DNA of 64,000 nt, taken from assembly GCF_001940225.2 (NCBI RefSeq), contig NZ_CP135164.1, forward strand, positions 1,302,001-1,366,000, read 5' to 3'. The notes under the pieces are model-generated. The model saw nothing but the letters and a program-made list of their open reading frames with translations. It had not been told where the DNA came from and did not search any database. The position numbers and the translations under genes were made by a program. Below, one piece after another: positions 62,761-64,000 of the stretch; the first letter of the stretch is position 1, and the number at the start of each line of letters is the position of its first letter. This stretch comes from Roseburia sp. 499. GTDB lineage: Bacteria > Bacillota > Clostridia > Lachnospirales > Lachnospiraceae.

Positions 62761-63693
62761 ATGGCTATTACAGCAGCAATGGTAAAAGAATTAAGAGAAG
62801 CAACCGGCGCAGGAATGATGGACTGCAAAAAGGCTTTAAATGAAACAAATGGAGATATGGAAGCCGCAGTTGAATTTTTAAGAAAGAATGGACAGGCAAA
62901 GGCAGAGAAAAAAGCTGGAAGAATCGCAGCAGAAGGTCTTTGCGCTGTAGTTATGAAGGATGATAAGACAGCAGCAGTTGTAGAGGTTAACTCTGAGACA
63001 GACTTCGTTGCTAAAAATGCAACATTCCAGGAATTTGTAAACTCAGTGGCTGAACAGGCAGTAAATTCTAATGCTGCAGATATTGATGCATTTATGGCAG
63101 AAACCTGGAATGCAGATAACAGCAAAACTGTAAAAGATGCATTAGTAGAAAAGGTAGCAGTAATTGGTGAAAATCTTACAATTAGAAGATTTGAAAAAGT
63201 TGTTGCAGAAAATGGATGTGTTGTTTCTTACGTACATGGTGGCGGAAGAATTGGTGTTGTTGTTGAGGCAGAAACTACAGCTGTTAACGATAACGTAAAA
63301 GAAGCATTGGCTAATATCGCAATGCAGATTGCTGCTTTAAATCCAAAATATGTTTCTGAAAATGAAATTAGTGATGAATATAAGAAACATGAAGAAGAAA
63401 TTCTTCGAGCACAGATTATGAATGATCCAAAAGAATCTCAGAAGCCAGAAAAGGTAATTGATGGTATGATTAAGGGTCGTTTAAATAAAGAATTTAAAGA
63501 AATTTGTTTGTTAGATCAGGTATACGTAAAAGCAGAAGATGGAAAGCAAACTGTTGGAAAATATTTAGAGCAGGTATCTAAAGAAGCAGGCGCTCCAGTA
63601 AGCGTTAAGAGATTTGTTCGTTTCGAAACCGGAGAAGGAATCGAAAAGAAAGAAGAAGATTTCGCAGCAGAGGTTGCAGCACAGTTAAAATAG
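62761..63693 (+). CDS. tsf: Elongation factor Ts
   Basis: 310 aa guanine-nucleotide exchange factor for EF-Tu. N-terminal UBA-like helices (MVKELREATGAGMMDCKKAL) and the TDFVAKN motif that contacts EF-Tu. GGAGGG at 62748-62753 places the start at ATG 62761 rather than 62746. Confidence 0.96.
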   Translation: MAITAAMVKELREATGAGMMDCKKALNETNGDMEAAVEFLRKNGQAKAEKKAGRIAAEGLCAVVMKDDKTAAVVEVNSETDFVAKNATFQEFVNSVAEQAVNSNAADIDAFMAETWNADNSKTVKDALVEKVAVIGENLTIRRFEKVVAENGCVVSYVHGGGRIGVVVEAETTAVNDNVKEALANIAMQIAALNPKYVSENEISDEYKKHEEEILRAQIMNDPKESQKPEKVIDGMIKGRLNKEFKEICLLDQVYVKAEDGKQTVGKYLEQVSKEAGAPVSVKRFVRFETGEGIEKKEEDFAAEVAAQLK

Positions 63694-63710
63694 TAAATGG
63701 TAAAATAAAA

Positions 63711-63745
63711 GGGACATCTTGAAGTATATCAAGATGTCTCTTTTT
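63711..63745 (+). terminator. rpsB-tsf terminator
   Basis: 12-bp stem GGGACATCTTGA / TCAAGATGTCTC, 6-base loop, then T5. It starts 17 bases after the tsf stop. Confidence 0.92.
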
Positions 63746-63848
63746 GCAGTATCTCTTCCAATTGAATTTTCAGAATATTTCGAAAAAAACAAAAAGAAAT
63801 AGTACATATTTTTTCGCATTTTTTTAATGCGTTTTAAGAAAAATGTGT

Positions 63849-63854
63849 TACAAT
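63849..63854 (+). promoter_or_regulatory. Candidate promoter of the last gene, with palindrome
   Basis: TACAAT preceded by TGT (extended -10), 18 bases before the ATG at 63873. The inverted repeat CGCATT-TTTTT-AATGCG (63815-63831) covers the expected -35 position. Confidence 0.4.
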
Positions 63855-63872
63855 ATCTTGGGAGGGTAATAC

Positions 63873-64000
63873 ATGGAAGATAAAACAAGTAGTGGATTGC
63901 GTGAACAGCGTTTGCGCCGTAGACGGATTAATCGGATGAAGAGCACTATCGTAATGACATTGGCACTGTGGGTTTTGTTGTCGATGATATTGATAGTAGT
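63873..64000 (+). CDS. N-terminus of an unidentified membrane protein, cut by window end
   Basis: 42 codons visible from ATG 63873 with a GGGAGG ribosome site (about 63860-63865). A very basic head (LREQRLRRRRINRMK) is followed by a hydrophobic helix (TIVMTLALWVLLSMILIVV), giving an N-in membrane anchor. Too little remains to name a family. Confidence 0.7.
   Translation, partial: MEDKTSSGLREQRLRRRRINRMKSTIVMTLALWVLLSMILIV

Overview
The window is a low-GC Gram-positive chromosome segment, almost certainly from a flagellated gut-type Lachnospiraceae (Roseburia / Agathobacter / Butyrivibrio-like). The reasons are the fused AccD-AccA subunit, a FabK-type fatty-acid operon, CodY next to a Bacillus-like fla/che operon that runs into rpsB-tsf, FliY in place of a simple FliN, a SigK-like sporulation sigma factor, and a sortase-type surface protein with a starch-binding-like module. 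Nearly everything is on the + strand, with short gaps and many overlapping starts.

Layout. 1-3.7 kb: 3' part of gltX, a UvrD/PcrA-type helicase, and a small coiled-coil protein made of 42-bp tandem repeats. 3.86-6.33 kb: one decayed gene for a sortase-anchored metallophosphoesterase, interrupted by two in-frame stops and missing its start. 6.4-7.85 kb (- strand): a DUF1292 protein and an HD-GYP c-di-GMP phosphodiesterase. 7.9-17.1 kb: type II fatty-acid synthesis operon acpP-fabK-fabD-fabG-fabF-accB-fabZ-accC-accDA plus a second FabK-like flavoprotein, behind a promoter carrying a FabT-like palindrome. 17.2-20.5 kb: a GH13-family protein whose catalytic residues are lost, a TraX-family membrane protein, a DUF5662 protein and, on the - strand, a 59-aa DUF4250 protein. 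20.7-27.1 kb: a SigK-like sigma factor, comM, dprA, topA, codY.

27.3-61.8 kb is one fla/che superoperon. It encodes rod, MS-ring, switch, export gate and ATPase, hook and hook cap, stator (motAB), switch phosphatases (FliY, CheC), the chemotaxis core (CheY, B, A, W, C, D), assembly regulators (FlhF, FlhG), a PilZ c-di-GMP receptor, sigma-D, a FapA/DUF342 protein, a SwrB-like protein and several small uncharacterised proteins. Flagellin, FliD, FlgKL, FlgM, CheR and receptors are not here and must lie elsewhere. An rpsB-tsf operon with its own strong promoter and leader follows, and the start of a membrane protein runs off the right edge.

The gene order dprA-topA-codY-flgB...sigD-swrB-rpsB-tsf matches that known for Bacillus subtilis, with topA and codY brought together and motAB, ycgR and DUF342 inserted. 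I see no phage, IS element, CRISPR array, tRNA or rRNA. I did not find a clearly new multi-gene system. The most unusual items are the GH13 pseudoenzyme, the FlgD with a surface-protein-like C-terminal module, the broken surface phosphatase, the hairpin that encloses a promoter -35 between flgE and flbD, and the uncharacterised tail proteins of the fla/che operon.
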